Assembly (NCBI GenBank): GCA_963756185.1
Contig: CAVWMS010000002.1
Location: 744,001 to 808,000, forward strand
DNA length: 64,000 nucleotides
Source: DATAXI01 sp963756185
GTDB taxonomy: Bacteria; Verrucomicrobiota; Verrucomicrobiia; Chthoniobacterales; Chthoniobacteraceae
Direction of reading: 5' to 3'
Shown: positions 8,951 to 16,916 of the stretch, piece by piece
Numbering within the stretch: the first letter of the stretch is position 1
Layout of the letters: every line of letters begins with the position of its first letter
The notes under the pieces: model-generated
Databases searched by the model: none
What the model was told of the DNA's origin: nothing
The model's input: the letters and a program-made list of their open reading frames with translations, nothing else
Position numbers and translations under genes: made by a program

Positions 8951-9720
8951 TCACGGGCCTCGATGCGATGAATCAGCAAAACGCCACGATGGCGCGTCTG
9001 CTCTATATAAAGGTGGATAGCATCATCGTAATCGTCAGTTATCTGCTCGGGTCGATTCCGTTTGGTTACCTGGTGGCAAGGATGGGCGGGGTGGACATTC
9101 GCAAGCAGGGAAGCGGGAATGTCGGCGCGACCAATGTGATGCGCGTCATGGGCAAGGGGCCCGGTTACACGGTATTTGTATGTGACGCGCTCAAGGGGCT
9201 GGCCGCGGTCATCGCGGCAAATCATATCGCGGCGCATTACTCGATGATGCTCAGCCAGACGCACAATGTCTATCTAGGGTCGACTCTTACCATCGTGCAC
9301 GATACTTTCGTCGCGAGGCTGCCGGATGGCATCGGGCCGGTCTCGGCGGCGATTGCCTGCATTATCGGCCATAACTTCCCGGTATGGCTCGGCTTCAAGG
9401 GCGGCAAGGGGATGGCGACTTCGCTCGGCGTGCTGCTGGGGATGATCCCCCTCAGCGCGCTCATTTGCCTCGGCCTCTGGGTGGCGGTCTTTTTCTCGAC
9501 CCGCTACGTCTCGCTCGCCTCGATCGCCGCCTCGATTGCCCTGCCCGTGGTGACGCTGATGCTGATGCTCATGGGTGAAATCCATGGCTGGCCCTACTTC
9601 TATTTCACCGTCGCCGCGTGCCTGCTGGCGATCTGGCGGCACCGGGAGAATATTGTGCGGCTCGCCAACGGGACGGAGAATCGCTTCGTGAAAAAGCCGA
9701 AGGAGGCGCCGCCGCAATGA
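8947..9720 (+). CDS. plsY: Acyl-phosphate:glycerol-3-phosphate acyltransferase (PlsY)
   Basis: 257 aa, inner-membrane enzyme that makes lysophosphatidic acid from acyl phosphate and glycerol 3-phosphate. PlsY motifs are present: SYLLGSIPFGYLVAR, GSGNVGATNVMR and GHNFPVWLGFKGGKGMATSLG, with several hydrophobic segments. It is about 50 residues longer than usual: there is an extra N-terminal stretch before the first helix and an insert (about residues 96-120, HYSMMLSQTHNVYLGSTLT) before the second conserved block. The start overlaps the polX stop and the stop overlaps the gpsA start (both ATGA). Together with gpsA it supplies the first steps of phospholipid synthesis. Confidence 0.93.
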   Translation: MITGLDAMNQQNATMARLLYIKVDSIIVIVSYLLGSIPFGYLVARMGGVDIRKQGSGNVGATNVMRVMGKGPGYTVFVCDALKGLAAVIAANHIAAHYSMMLSQTHNVYLGSTLTIVHDTFVARLPDGIGPVSAAIACIIGHNFPVWLGFKGGKGMATSLGVLLGMIPLSALICLGLWVAVFFSTRYVSLASIAASIALPVVTLMLMLMGEIHGWPYFYFTVAACLLAIWRHRENIVRLANGTENRFVKKPKEAPPQ

Positions 9721-10712
9721 GCGCGCCGGTTGTTTCCATCCTGGGCGCCGGCGGTTGGGGGACGGCGCTGGCGATGCTCTTCGCGGACCGGGGAATGCCG
9801 GTGAACCTTTGGGCTTACGACGGCTCGCAGGTCGAGCTGCTGAGGAAGACGCGCGCCAATGAAAAATATCTTCCCGGCGTGACGCTGCCGGAGTTGATCC
9901 AGCCGACGCATGAACTGGGCGATTGCGTCCACGCGGACGTCATCCTGTTTGTAACTCCGTCGAAGGCGATTCGCGCGGTCGCGGAAGAGTTCTCCAGGCT
10001 GCAGGTTTCCGCCGGCACGCCGCTGGTCTCCTGCACCAAGGGCATCGAGCACCAGAGCGGCCTGCGGATGAGCGAGGTGCTGCGCGAGTTTTTTCCGGCA
10101 AATCCGGTCGGCGCCCTTTCCGGGCCGAGCCACGCCGAGGAAGTGGCGCGGCGGATGCCGACCGCGGTGGTGCTCGGGTCTGACGGCGCGGCGATGGCGG
10201 AGCAGTTGCAGGGGATGTTCTCGACGCAATACTTTCGCACTTACACCTCGAATGACTTACCCGGCGTCGAGCTTGGCGGGGCGTTGAAGAACATTTACGC
10301 CATCGCGGCCGGAGTAAGCGACGGGCTCGGTTTCGGCGATAACTCAAAGGCGGCGCTGGTGACCCGCGCGCTGGTCGAGATGGTGCGGCTGGGCGTGGCG
10401 ATGGGGGGCCGGCAGGAGACCTTTTCCGGCCTCAGCGGGATTGGCGATTTGACGGTGACCTGTTTCTCGCGCCACAGCCGCAATCGCGCGCTGGGCGAAA
10501 GGTTGGGCCGCGGACAATCGTTGGTCGAGATTATCAGCGACATGGCCGGCATTGCGGAAGGCGTGCCGACGGCGCGCGGCGCATTCGAGTGCGCGCGAAG
10601 GAAAAATGTCAGCACGCCGATTATCGACGAAGTCTACGCGATGCTCTTCGAGGCAAAGGAACCGCGCAAGGTGCTGGCCGATTTGATGAGCCGCGATCCC
10701 CGCCCTGAGTAA
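9717..10712 (+). CDS. gpsA: NAD(P)-dependent glycerol-3-phosphate dehydrogenase
   Basis: 331 aa, the standard GpsA length. It reduces dihydroxyacetone phosphate to sn-glycerol 3-phosphate in the cytoplasm, feeding the adjacent plsY. The Rossmann motif ILGAGGWGTALA is at residues 8-19, followed by VSCTKGIE, LSGPSHAEEVARRMPT, the catalytic-Lys region GGALKNIYAIAAG and SGIGDLTVTCFSRHSRNR. An AAGGAGG Shine-Dalgarno sits about 8 bases before the ATG inside the plsY end, so this start is well supported. It converges with the M56 gene; the 40 bases between them show no clear terminator. Confidence 0.96.
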   Translation: MSAPVVSILGAGGWGTALAMLFADRGMPVNLWAYDGSQVELLRKTRANEKYLPGVTLPELIQPTHELGDCVHADVILFVTPSKAIRAVAEEFSRLQVSAGTPLVSCTKGIEHQSGLRMSEVLREFFPANPVGALSGPSHAEEVARRMPTAVVLGSDGAAMAEQLQGMFSTQYFRTYTSNDLPGVELGGALKNIYAIAAGVSDGLGFGDNSKAALVTRALVEMVRLGVAMGGRQETFSGLSGIGDLTVTCFSRHSRNRALGERLGRGQSLVEIISDMAGIAEGVPTARGAFECARRKNVSTPIIDEVYAMLFEAKEPRKVLADLMSRDPRPE

Positions 10713-10752
10713 TCCAGTCGGAGCGGCGCTGCTGTCAAAATCAATGTCCTGT

Positions 10753-12153
10753 TTATGACTGAGTGGAAGAATCGTCTCCCTTGTACTCCTCAATTTCCGT
10801 GTGCGTTGGCCCGCTGTAGGTTGCGCTTTGGGTCTTCATATTGATCGTTACGCTTCCCGTTGTAGCAGTTGTGGTGAACCTTCCTTGCTTTGGCCCGCGA
10901 TGCTCCAGGCGAATATGCCCTTTCGCCGCAATATCCTTGGTGCGCGTGTCCAGTCTGATGTTATCGGCATCGAGAATGTAAAATGTCGGAGTATTCGTTC
11001 CGGGAAAATAACTGGTCCATCTGATTTCGACGTCGCCATTCGCAATGGCAACCCCATTTTCGTAGGAAGTCGAATCCGCGTGGATGTCGATCGGGGAGTA
11101 GCGCCGCTGATGCGGCACGCTTGCCGTTGGAGATGATTGATTCGCCGCGCGCACCTGCGCCAGCGTCAGGAGCAGCACCATCGCCGCCCCTGACCCGCAC
11201 GTGAATACGACGTTGGTCCGCGTCGCCGGCCCTCTATTCACTTGCGGATTCACAATCGAACGGACGCGCGTCGCCAGCGTTGAGGGCGCCGCCATCGCCA
11301 GGCCGCCCTGCGTCTCGAGCAGCCGCGAACCGGCCTCGCGCGCCATGGCAACCAGTTGCTCCGCATAATCCGTCCCGTCCATTCCCGCGCTCAATACCGC
11401 GTCGTCGCACGCGATCTCCTGCGCCAGCCGCAGCTCGCGCGCTGCCAGCCAGACCGCCGGGTTGACCCAATAAATGGCAGTTGCCACTTGCGCCAGCAGC
11501 CGCGACAGGCAATCCCGCCGCCGGATGTGCGTAAATTCGTGGCGCAACGCCGCGCGCAGGTTCACCTCCGGCCAGTCGCCCGCGGATATTGGCAGCAGCA
11601 CCACCGGCTTGCGCACGCCCCAGGTCATTGGCGCGCGTGCCGTCGCCGATTCACGCAATTCCGCCTCGATTCCGCATGCCCTCGCCATCTCCCGCGCAAG
11701 CGAAAGCACCCGCGCCGAACCGACCGCCCGGCTCCGTCTCCACATGCGGTAAAATAGCACGCTCCCCATCGCGCGATACGCCAGCAGCAACGCGATCCCG
11801 CCCATCCACGCCGCCAGCACCCATTCGCGCCACCCGGCGGCCCATGTTGGCAATTCCGCCCGCGCCCCGCCCGCCGTCACCAGCGCCGCGCCGGGCGTCC
11901 CCGGCGTTGGGGCGCTTGCGATGCTGCCCGCCGCGCTCGATTGCTCCAACGCGACATCCCACGCCCACAATGGCGACGCAACCCTCGTCAACGGCAGCGC
12001 CAGCGCCGCCCCGAATGCCGCCAGCCACACCAGGTGCCGCGACGCACCCGGCGCGCCCCGCCAGACCCGCGTCACCGCCGCCGCCAGCGCAAAAATCACG
12101 CTGCTCTTGATCAGAGCATCGGCCAGCCAGGCAAGCAGTGGATCCGGGTTCAT
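10753..12153 (-). CDS. BlaR1/M56-family membrane metalloprotease with LptA/OstA-like C-terminal domain
   Basis: 466 aa. Hydrophobic segments at about residues 10-28, 40-58 and 110-135, then the gluzincin motif HEFTH at 205-209 and a downstream EIACDD carrying the third zinc ligand, as in BlaR1/MecR1. A further membrane segment lies near 316-335. Instead of a beta-lactam-binding domain, the periplasmic end (about 345-455) reads IDIHADSTSYENGVAIANGDVEIR and LDADNIRLDTRTKDIAAKGHIRLEH, which looks like the OstA/LptA beta-jellyroll. It probably senses an envelope signal and cleaves its partner repressor, encoded immediately upstream with an ATGA overlap. The fusion is the odd point and the ligand is unknown. 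Confidence 0.8.
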   Translation of the reverse strand: MNPDPLLAWLADALIKSSVIFALAAAVTRVWRGAPGASRHLVWLAAFGAALALPLTRVASPLWAWDVALEQSSAAGSIASAPTPGTPGAALVTAGGARAELPTWAAGWREWVLAAWMGGIALLLAYRAMGSVLFYRMWRRSRAVGSARVLSLAREMARACGIEAELRESATARAPMTWGVRKPVVLLPISAGDWPEVNLRAALRHEFTHIRRRDCLSRLLAQVATAIYWVNPAVWLAARELRLAQEIACDDAVLSAGMDGTDYAEQLVAMAREAGSRLLETQGGLAMAAPSTLATRVRSIVNPQVNRGPATRTNVVFTCGSGAAMVLLLTLAQVRAANQSSPTASVPHQRRYSPIDIHADSTSYENGVAIANGDVEIRWTSYFPGTNTPTFYILDADNIRLDTRTKDIAAKGHIRLEHRGPKQGRFTTTATTGSVTINMKTQSATYSGPTHTEIEEYKGDDSSTQS

Positions 12154-12536
12154 GGTTGTTTCCTCCTCGCCTTTTTGATGATCGATTCGATTCGCTCGAA
12201 CTCCGCCGCCGTCAGCCTGCGGTCCGATTGGTCCACCAGCGAGGCCACGGCATTGGCCAGCGAGCCGGAGAAAAATGTTTCCAGCACCCCGTTGAGCGCC
12301 GTTCGCCTGGCTTGGTCCGCCGATTCAACCGGTAAAAACACGTAGCGCCGCCCATCCTCGCGGTGCTTGATGAAACCCTTTTCCTCGAGGATGCGCAGGA
12401 TCGAGCGCACTGCCGAGTAGCTGGGCGGCGCCGGGATGCGGCTGCGGACCTGGGAAACGGTGGCCTCGCCGCGGGCAAAAAGGACATCCATGATCTGGCG
12501 TTCACGACGGCTGAGACTGTGCAAATGGGGCGGCAT
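12150..12536 (-). CDS. BlaI/MecI-family transcriptional repressor
   Basis: 128 aa, the usual length. An N-terminal winged helix (LSRRERQIMDVLFARGEATVSQVRSRIP, then SYSAVRSILRILEEKGFIKHREDGRRYVFLP) is followed by a short dimerisation helix region, all typical of BlaI/MecI/CopY. Members bind as dimers to palindromes and are inactivated when the cognate M56 protease cleaves them. The protease gene follows with an ATGA overlap. A near-perfect palindrome centred at about 12588 and a related one over the start codon (12536-12551) are likely autoregulatory operators. Confidence 0.9.
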   Translation of the reverse strand: MPPHLHSLSRRERQIMDVLFARGEATVSQVRSRIPAPPSYSAVRSILRILEEKGFIKHREDGRRYVFLPVESADQARRTALNGVLETFFSGSLANAVASLVDQSDRRLTAAEFERIESIIKKARRKQP

Positions 12537-12551
12537 GCTGAATTTTTAGCA
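12536..12551. promoter_or_regulatory. Imperfect palindrome over the BlaI start, candidate operator
   Basis: TGCTGAATTTTTAGCA overlaps the first base of the BlaI start codon. Its left half repeats the TGCTGAA half-site of the perfect palindrome about 40 bases upstream. Two similar sites flanking the leader is the usual plan for a BlaI-type autorepressor. The sequence differs from the TACA-TGTA core known from staphylococcal operators, so assignment rests on position and symmetry only. Confidence 0.45.
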
Positions 12552-12579
12552 CTCGACTTCCGGCTCGCGCAAGCCTTTT

Positions 12580-12597
12580 CTGCTGAAAATTCAGCAG
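12580..12597. promoter_or_regulatory. Perfect palindrome upstream of BlaI, candidate operator
   Basis: CTGCTGAAAATTCAGCAG has 7-base arms (CTGCTGA/TCAGCAG) around AAAT. It lies about 45 bases upstream of the BlaI-type repressor start, where the promoter of the repressor-protease operon should be. Symmetry, spacing and the second related site at 12536 support it as the binding site of this repressor. Confidence 0.55.
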
Positions 12598-12740
12598 CCA
12601 GCCTTCCCGCCAATTTTATTTCCCCATATTCCTCCCCGATCCTGCCGCATCGTCATTGACTTCAATATTCCTTCCCCTATTTTTTTCTTTCAACGCGGGC
12701 ACGGGCTTGGTTCCTGCTCGCTTTTATCTCAAGCCCCGCC

Positions 12741-13940
12741 ATGTCGCAAAAAATCCTGGTCATTGACGATAGCCTTGCGTCCTCGAAAGCCGCCGAGAGC
12801 GCCCTTGCCCAGAATTTTGGCAACGTCAACGTCCTTCTGGCCCAGCGCGGCGCGGAGGGGTTCGACCGTTTCCTGGTTGCTCAGCCCGACCTCATCCTGC
12901 TCAACGAATCGCTGCCGGATATGGATGGCGAGGCGGTCGTTTACCGGCTGCTCAACGACCCGCAGACCTCCCATGTCCCCGTGGTGGTCATGTCCAGCAA
13001 TGGCCACGGCGAGAAGCTGAAGCAGCGCTACCCGAACGTAGTCAACACCATCCACAAGCCGGTCAGCGCCGAGTCCCTGTTGCCGGTCGTCAGCACGCAA
13101 CTCTCCCAGGCCAAGCCGCCCCCGCCGCCCTCGAGCGTGATCCTCTTCCGCGACGCGGCGAAGGTCGTCTTCGCCGGCCACACCGGCTTCTTTTCGCTGC
13201 GCAATGCCTTGCAGATGGCCTATGGCGACCGGATGACCGGCGTTATGCGCATCTTCATCAATCGTTTTCCGGTTGAATTGTTTTTTGCCAAGGGCCGTTT
13301 TCTTTTTGCCACCACGCGTAATTTTCAACTCTACCTCCGCGACTCGCCCGTCATTCTCAACTCGACCAATCTCGGCCTCGTCGTCGAGGGCCAGGGCAAC
13401 CAGGCCGCCTCCGGCTGCCCGCTCTTCCTTTTCCTGGCCGGTCGCAACGGCTTCCCGCACGACGACGTGGTCCAGATCACTCGCGACCACGGGCAGCGGC
13501 TCTTCTCGAATCTCTGGACCACCGGCCGCGTCAATTTCGAGTTTGCCGAACTGCCGGAGTTCCCCGACTACGCGCGCAATTTTCCGCCCTCGACGGATGA
13601 TCCGGACAACTGGGTGCTGGCCAGTCTGCGCCATGTGCGCTTCGAAGGCCTGACCGCCTCGCAACGGCCCGATCCGAACGGTTCCCCCGCTTATACCCGC
13701 AAGGGCTACGAGCTGGTGCAAAAACTGAGGCTCAATGACGTCGAGGCCCGCTTTGCCACTTCGATCAACGGCGCCGAATCCCTGCAGCAGATCGCCAAGA
13801 AAATCAGCGTCCCGCTCAATGACGCGTTGCTGATCGTTTTTCGGTTCCAGGCCCTCGAGATTATCGATTACTGGTCCTCGACAGTCCTATCCCTTCCGCC
13901 GCATCAGACCAATCCCGGCGGCACGACCGTGGCAGCGTAA
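12741..13940 (+). CDS. Receiver-like protein with DUF4388/PatA-like region; phospho-acceptor Asp replaced
   Basis: 399 aa, cytoplasmic. Residues 4-125 fold like a CheY receiver: the acidic pair in ILVIDDS and the Lys in NTIHKPV are present, but the phospho-acceptor position in LILLNESLPDMDG is Asn55, not Asp. After a PPPPP linker, residues 145-300 resemble the DUF4388/PatA N-terminal region (SLRNALQMAYGDRMTGVMRI, PVELFFAKGRFLFATT). The C-terminal 90 residues look like a winged-helix-type domain. It is monocistronic, with a strong hairpin terminator after the stop. Probably a phosphorylation-independent regulatory adaptor; partners are unknown. Confidence 0.7.
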   Translation: MSQKILVIDDSLASSKAAESALAQNFGNVNVLLAQRGAEGFDRFLVAQPDLILLNESLPDMDGEAVVYRLLNDPQTSHVPVVVMSSNGHGEKLKQRYPNVVNTIHKPVSAESLLPVVSTQLSQAKPPPPPSSVILFRDAAKVVFAGHTGFFSLRNALQMAYGDRMTGVMRIFINRFPVELFFAKGRFLFATTRNFQLYLRDSPVILNSTNLGLVVEGQGNQAASGCPLFLFLAGRNGFPHDDVVQITRDHGQRLFSNLWTTGRVNFEFAELPEFPDYARNFPPSTDDPDNWVLASLRHVRFEGLTASQRPDPNGSPAYTRKGYELVQKLRLNDVEARFATSINGAESLQQIAKKISVPLNDALLIVFRFQALEIIDYWSSTVLSLPPHQTNPGGTTVAA

Positions 13941-13975
13941 ATAGTACGGTTGTATAGCCAATAAATAGCTATCGG

Positions 13976-14004
13976 GCGCCGCCTAAATGGCGGCGCTTTG
14001 CTTT
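13976..14004 (+). terminator. Rho-independent terminator after the receiver-like gene
   Basis: GCGCCGCC-taaat-GGCGGCGC forms an 8-bp GC-rich stem directly followed by TTTGCTTT. It lies 36 bases after the stop of the upstream gene and before the promoter-like block of the next module, so it separates the two units. Confidence 0.75.
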
Positions 14005-14056
14005 GGTAATCAAAGGCTTGCGCCGGAAACCCCGGCAACTGTCCGTCTCGGGCACA

Positions 14057-14076
14057 TATAATACCAAGTCGCTATA
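14057..14076 (+). promoter_or_regulatory. Promoter-like block of module A (conserved with module B)
   Basis: The 20 bases TATAATACCAAGTCGCTATA match the block at 20604-20623 at 17 of 20 positions. The first six bases form an exact TATAAT -10 hexamer. I see no good -35 at the usual distance (ggcaac only), so an activator-dependent promoter is possible. Conservation in otherwise diverged leaders argues for function. Confidence 0.5.
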
Positions 14077-14120
14077 GTGGCATTTCAGTTAGCTGTTATT
14101 TTTATCGGACGTTTATCGCT

Positions 14121-16739
14121 ATGGCCTCCCAAATCAGATCCCCAAAATCGAGGCGGACATCGTTCCGTCACCCCGTAACCACCAAAAACCACGCGCCCCG
14201 ATGGCTGAGTCTACTCGCGCTCAGCCTCGCGGTTGCCGTGCTAACCCGGCCTGCCGCCGCCGCCACGGACACATGGACCGACAATGGCGGCTCCGGCGAC
14301 GACAATTGGGCTACCGGTACCAATTGGTCCGACGGCGCCAATGCCGCGCCGAGCCCGTACGACTCGCTTTTATTTACGGGAGCCAACGGACTTACCAATA
14401 ATAATAACTTTACCGCCGGCACCGCATTCGACGGGATTACCTTCAACAGCGGGGCCAGCGCCTTCACCCTGGGCGGCAATGGCGTCCTGCTATCCGGCCA
14501 GGTCAACAACCCCACCGATGCCATCAGCCCCGGCATCGTCAACAGTTCGGCCAATAACCAGACCATCAGCCTGCCGATCACCCTCGACTGGGGCACTTAC
14601 CAGATCGGCAACACCACGACCGGCGCGCTGGCCATCAACAGCACGCTCACCGCCAACACCGGCGGCATCGTGGAGTTCGGCGGCGCCGGCGCCGGCGCGG
14701 TGACTAGCACCAGCCTGACCACCGACGCTTCGGGACTCATCTCCGGTCTGGGCGGCATCGGACTCATTGAGAACACCACGACCAGCAACGCGCTTGCCGT
14801 ATTGCCGCTCGCGACATTGAGCGGCACGAGCATCGTCTCCCTGCCATCGGGCTCCTATGTTACAATGACCACCGGTGCGGAAATCTCGGCGGTGGCCAAT
14901 GCCGACAGCAACGTGCTGCTCAATCCCGGCGCGACCGGCGTGACCTATACCGCCAACGATACCGGCAATGCCGGCGTCACCCTCGTCAACACCGTCGTCC
15001 AGGAGAGCGGCACCGAGACCATTGTCATCACGGGCACCATGGTCGTCGGCGCGGGTTCCGCAAACGCCGCCGGTGGCTTCTATGAAACCGAGCCGACTGC
15101 GGCCGCGAACGCGGTCATGCTGATCAGCGGCAGCACCGTCGCGGACGCCAATCCCAGCGGCTGGCTGACTTCCGGCACCACCAGCTCGGGCGGCACCATT
15201 GTTTTTGGCATCAACTCCACCCCGGGCAACGCCAGCAACGAAATCAACGAGAACGCGCCCATCATCAATAACCCGCAGGGCGGCGCTGTGACAGTCATCA
15301 AGACCGGTCCTGGATCGATGAATTTCCACCTCGTTGGCACAAACGATTCTAATTACAGCGGCGGCACTTATGTGGAACAAGGTCTCCTCCAGGCCAATGC
15401 AACCAGCGTCCTTGGCGTCGGGCCGATCTATGTTGCCGGCGGCGCGACCCTTTATCTCGAGTCCAGCCAGTCGAACAACCTGTTCCTTTCTCCCGGCGTT
15501 GGAGACTCGAGCAGTTTCGGCGCGCTGAAACTTAGTCAGGCCAGTTCAGTCCAGTCCGGCACCATCACGCTGCTGGGCGCCCCCGTGACTGCGACCCCGG
15601 GCGATAGAATATCGGATGCTTTGACCAGTGGTGTCTACGAGTTTACCAATCAGGTCACGGGCGCCGGCACTTTGGACTTGCAGACCCAGGAAACCAACGC
15701 CGCAACCGCGTTCGAACTCGATAACACCACGGCGAATGCGAACAACTGGACCGGCGGCACCATCATCGAGAGCAACGGCGGCTCGGACCGGCTGGTTGTC
15801 CAGGATATGGCCAGCAACCAATTCGGCGCCAGTGGCGGTTCTTCCGCCGGGAATATGACCTTCACCGCGGCCAGCGCCAATACCGGCTCGCTGACCTTTA
15901 ATCTCAATGGATTCAGCGACACGGTTGGCGCCTTGATTACCAACGGCGCCGCGAACACCTCCGGTGTTTACGTTAATAACTCCGCCGCGACCGCTGCGAC
16001 TCTCACCATCGGTGACAACAATGCCAGCGGCTCTTTCGCGGGCGTCATCGAAAACAGCAGCTCGGCTCTGAGCATCGTCAAGATCGGAGGGGGCACGCAG
16101 ACCCTTTCCGGCATCAGTACCTTTACCGGCTCGCTTGCTGTCAACGCCGGCATCCTCAATCTGACCGGTTCGCTGAACAACACCTCCGGTGTCACCGTTT
16201 CGGATGCCACGCTCGAGGGCAACGGCTTTATCGGCAACGCGACCAACGGCGTCACCATCGGCAATGGGCTCGGCGCGCCTGGTTCGGCGCTGCTCGAGCC
16301 TGGAAGCGCCACGTCGCTGGGCAAACTCAACACCACCAGCGCGGTCTCGCTGCTCTCCGACGCCGAATTTGTGTTCAACTTCAACAGCACTGGCGGCGGC
16401 GCCGGCAGCGGATCCTCCGAATTGCTCGCCGCGTCGGTTTCCTTGAATGCGGATTCGGAATTCTCGCTTGATGACATCGCCGTCACCCCCGGCGACCTTA
16501 CCCAGGGGACGGTATTCACCGCCATCCTGACCAGTCCCGGTGACCTGACCGGGTCCTTCGAGAATCTTCCGCAGGGCGACGTGCTGACTGTGGGGCCAAA
16601 CCAGTTACAGGCCAATTATACTGCTGACAGCCTGACATTTACGGTCGTGCCCGAGCCGGCGACCTGGGGGTCGTTACTCCTCGGTTTTGGATTGCTCATG
16701 GGCATCCAGAGACTGCGCAAACGTCCGCTGGGGACGTAA
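14121..16739 (+). CDS. Module A exported beta-repeat protein with PEP-CTERM sorting signal
   Basis: 872 aa. A long n-region and hydrophobic core (WLSLLALSLAVAVLTRPAAAA, about residues 27-47) form the signal peptide. The mature protein is Asn/Thr/Ser/Gly-rich and starts TDTWTDNGGSGDDNWATGTNW, the usual opening of autotransporter-associated beta-strand proteins. GGTYVEQG-type and GGTQTLSGISTFTGSLAV-type passenger repeats suggest a long beta-helix. The C-terminus is the PEP-CTERM tripartite signal: VVPEPATW, a hydrophobic stretch, then RLRKRP. Exosortase would process it for surface or matrix anchoring. It heads a three-gene module with kinase and regulator genes, and shares much of its N-terminal half with the module B protein. 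Confidence 0.88.
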   Translation: MASQIRSPKSRRTSFRHPVTTKNHAPRWLSLLALSLAVAVLTRPAAAATDTWTDNGGSGDDNWATGTNWSDGANAAPSPYDSLLFTGANGLTNNNNFTAGTAFDGITFNSGASAFTLGGNGVLLSGQVNNPTDAISPGIVNSSANNQTISLPITLDWGTYQIGNTTTGALAINSTLTANTGGIVEFGGAGAGAVTSTSLTTDASGLISGLGGIGLIENTTTSNALAVLPLATLSGTSIVSLPSGSYVTMTTGAEISAVANADSNVLLNPGATGVTYTANDTGNAGVTLVNTVVQESGTETIVITGTMVVGAGSANAAGGFYETEPTAAANAVMLISGSTVADANPSGWLTSGTTSSGGTIVFGINSTPGNASNEINENAPIINNPQGGAVTVIKTGPGSMNFHLVGTNDSNYSGGTYVEQGLLQANATSVLGVGPIYVAGGATLYLESSQSNNLFLSPGVGDSSSFGALKLSQASSVQSGTITLLGAPVTATPGDRISDALTSGVYEFTNQVTGAGTLDLQTQETNAATAFELDNTTANANNWTGGTIIESNGGSDRLVVQDMASNQFGASGGSSAGNMTFTAASANTGSLTFNLNGFSDTVGALITNGAANTSGVYVNNSAATAATLTIGDNNASGSFAGVIENSSSALSIVKIGGGTQTLSGISTFTGSLAVNAGILNLTGSLNNTSGVTVSDATLEGNGFIGNATNGVTIGNGLGAPGSALLEPGSATSLGKLNTTSAVSLLSDAEFVFNFNSTGGGAGSGSSELLAASVSLNADSEFSLDDIAVTPGDLTQGTVFTAILTSPGDLTGSFENLPQGDVLTVGPNQLQANYTADSLTFTVVPEPATWGSLLLGFGLLMGIQRLRKRPLGT

Positions 16740-16762
16740 ATTACCGCTGCGCAGGTCGTAAT

Positions 16763-16793
16763 GCCTCTTCGGTCCTTGGGGGGCCGAAGAGGC
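16763..16793. terminator. Conserved hairpin after PEP-CTERM gene A
   Basis: GCCTCTTCGG and CCGAAGAGGC form a 10-bp stem 24 bases after the stop codon. There is no T-tract, so it may act as an mRNA 3' stabiliser or attenuator rather than a true terminator, keeping the kinase at lower expression than the structural protein. The same hairpin, with different but pairing bases, follows gene B (26331) and the third remnant (30366). Confidence 0.5.
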
Positions 16794-16916
16794 AGACGTC
16801 CCATCTCTGGATTTGCTGATTTCACCACTAAATTCACCCTGGAAAGTCCGCTGCGGCGCATCTCTCTCTTCACCAGTCGTTGCTCACGGCGCCGCTTGAT
16901 GTCAATATAAGCCGCG

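Noticed and set aside
13976..14050. Stem-loop series before module A as a riboswitch (for example cyclic di-GMP)
   Set aside because: The first hairpin is a terminator of the preceding gene, and the likely -10 of module A lies downstream of these stems, so they would not be in its mRNA. The conserved GEMM core is not visible.
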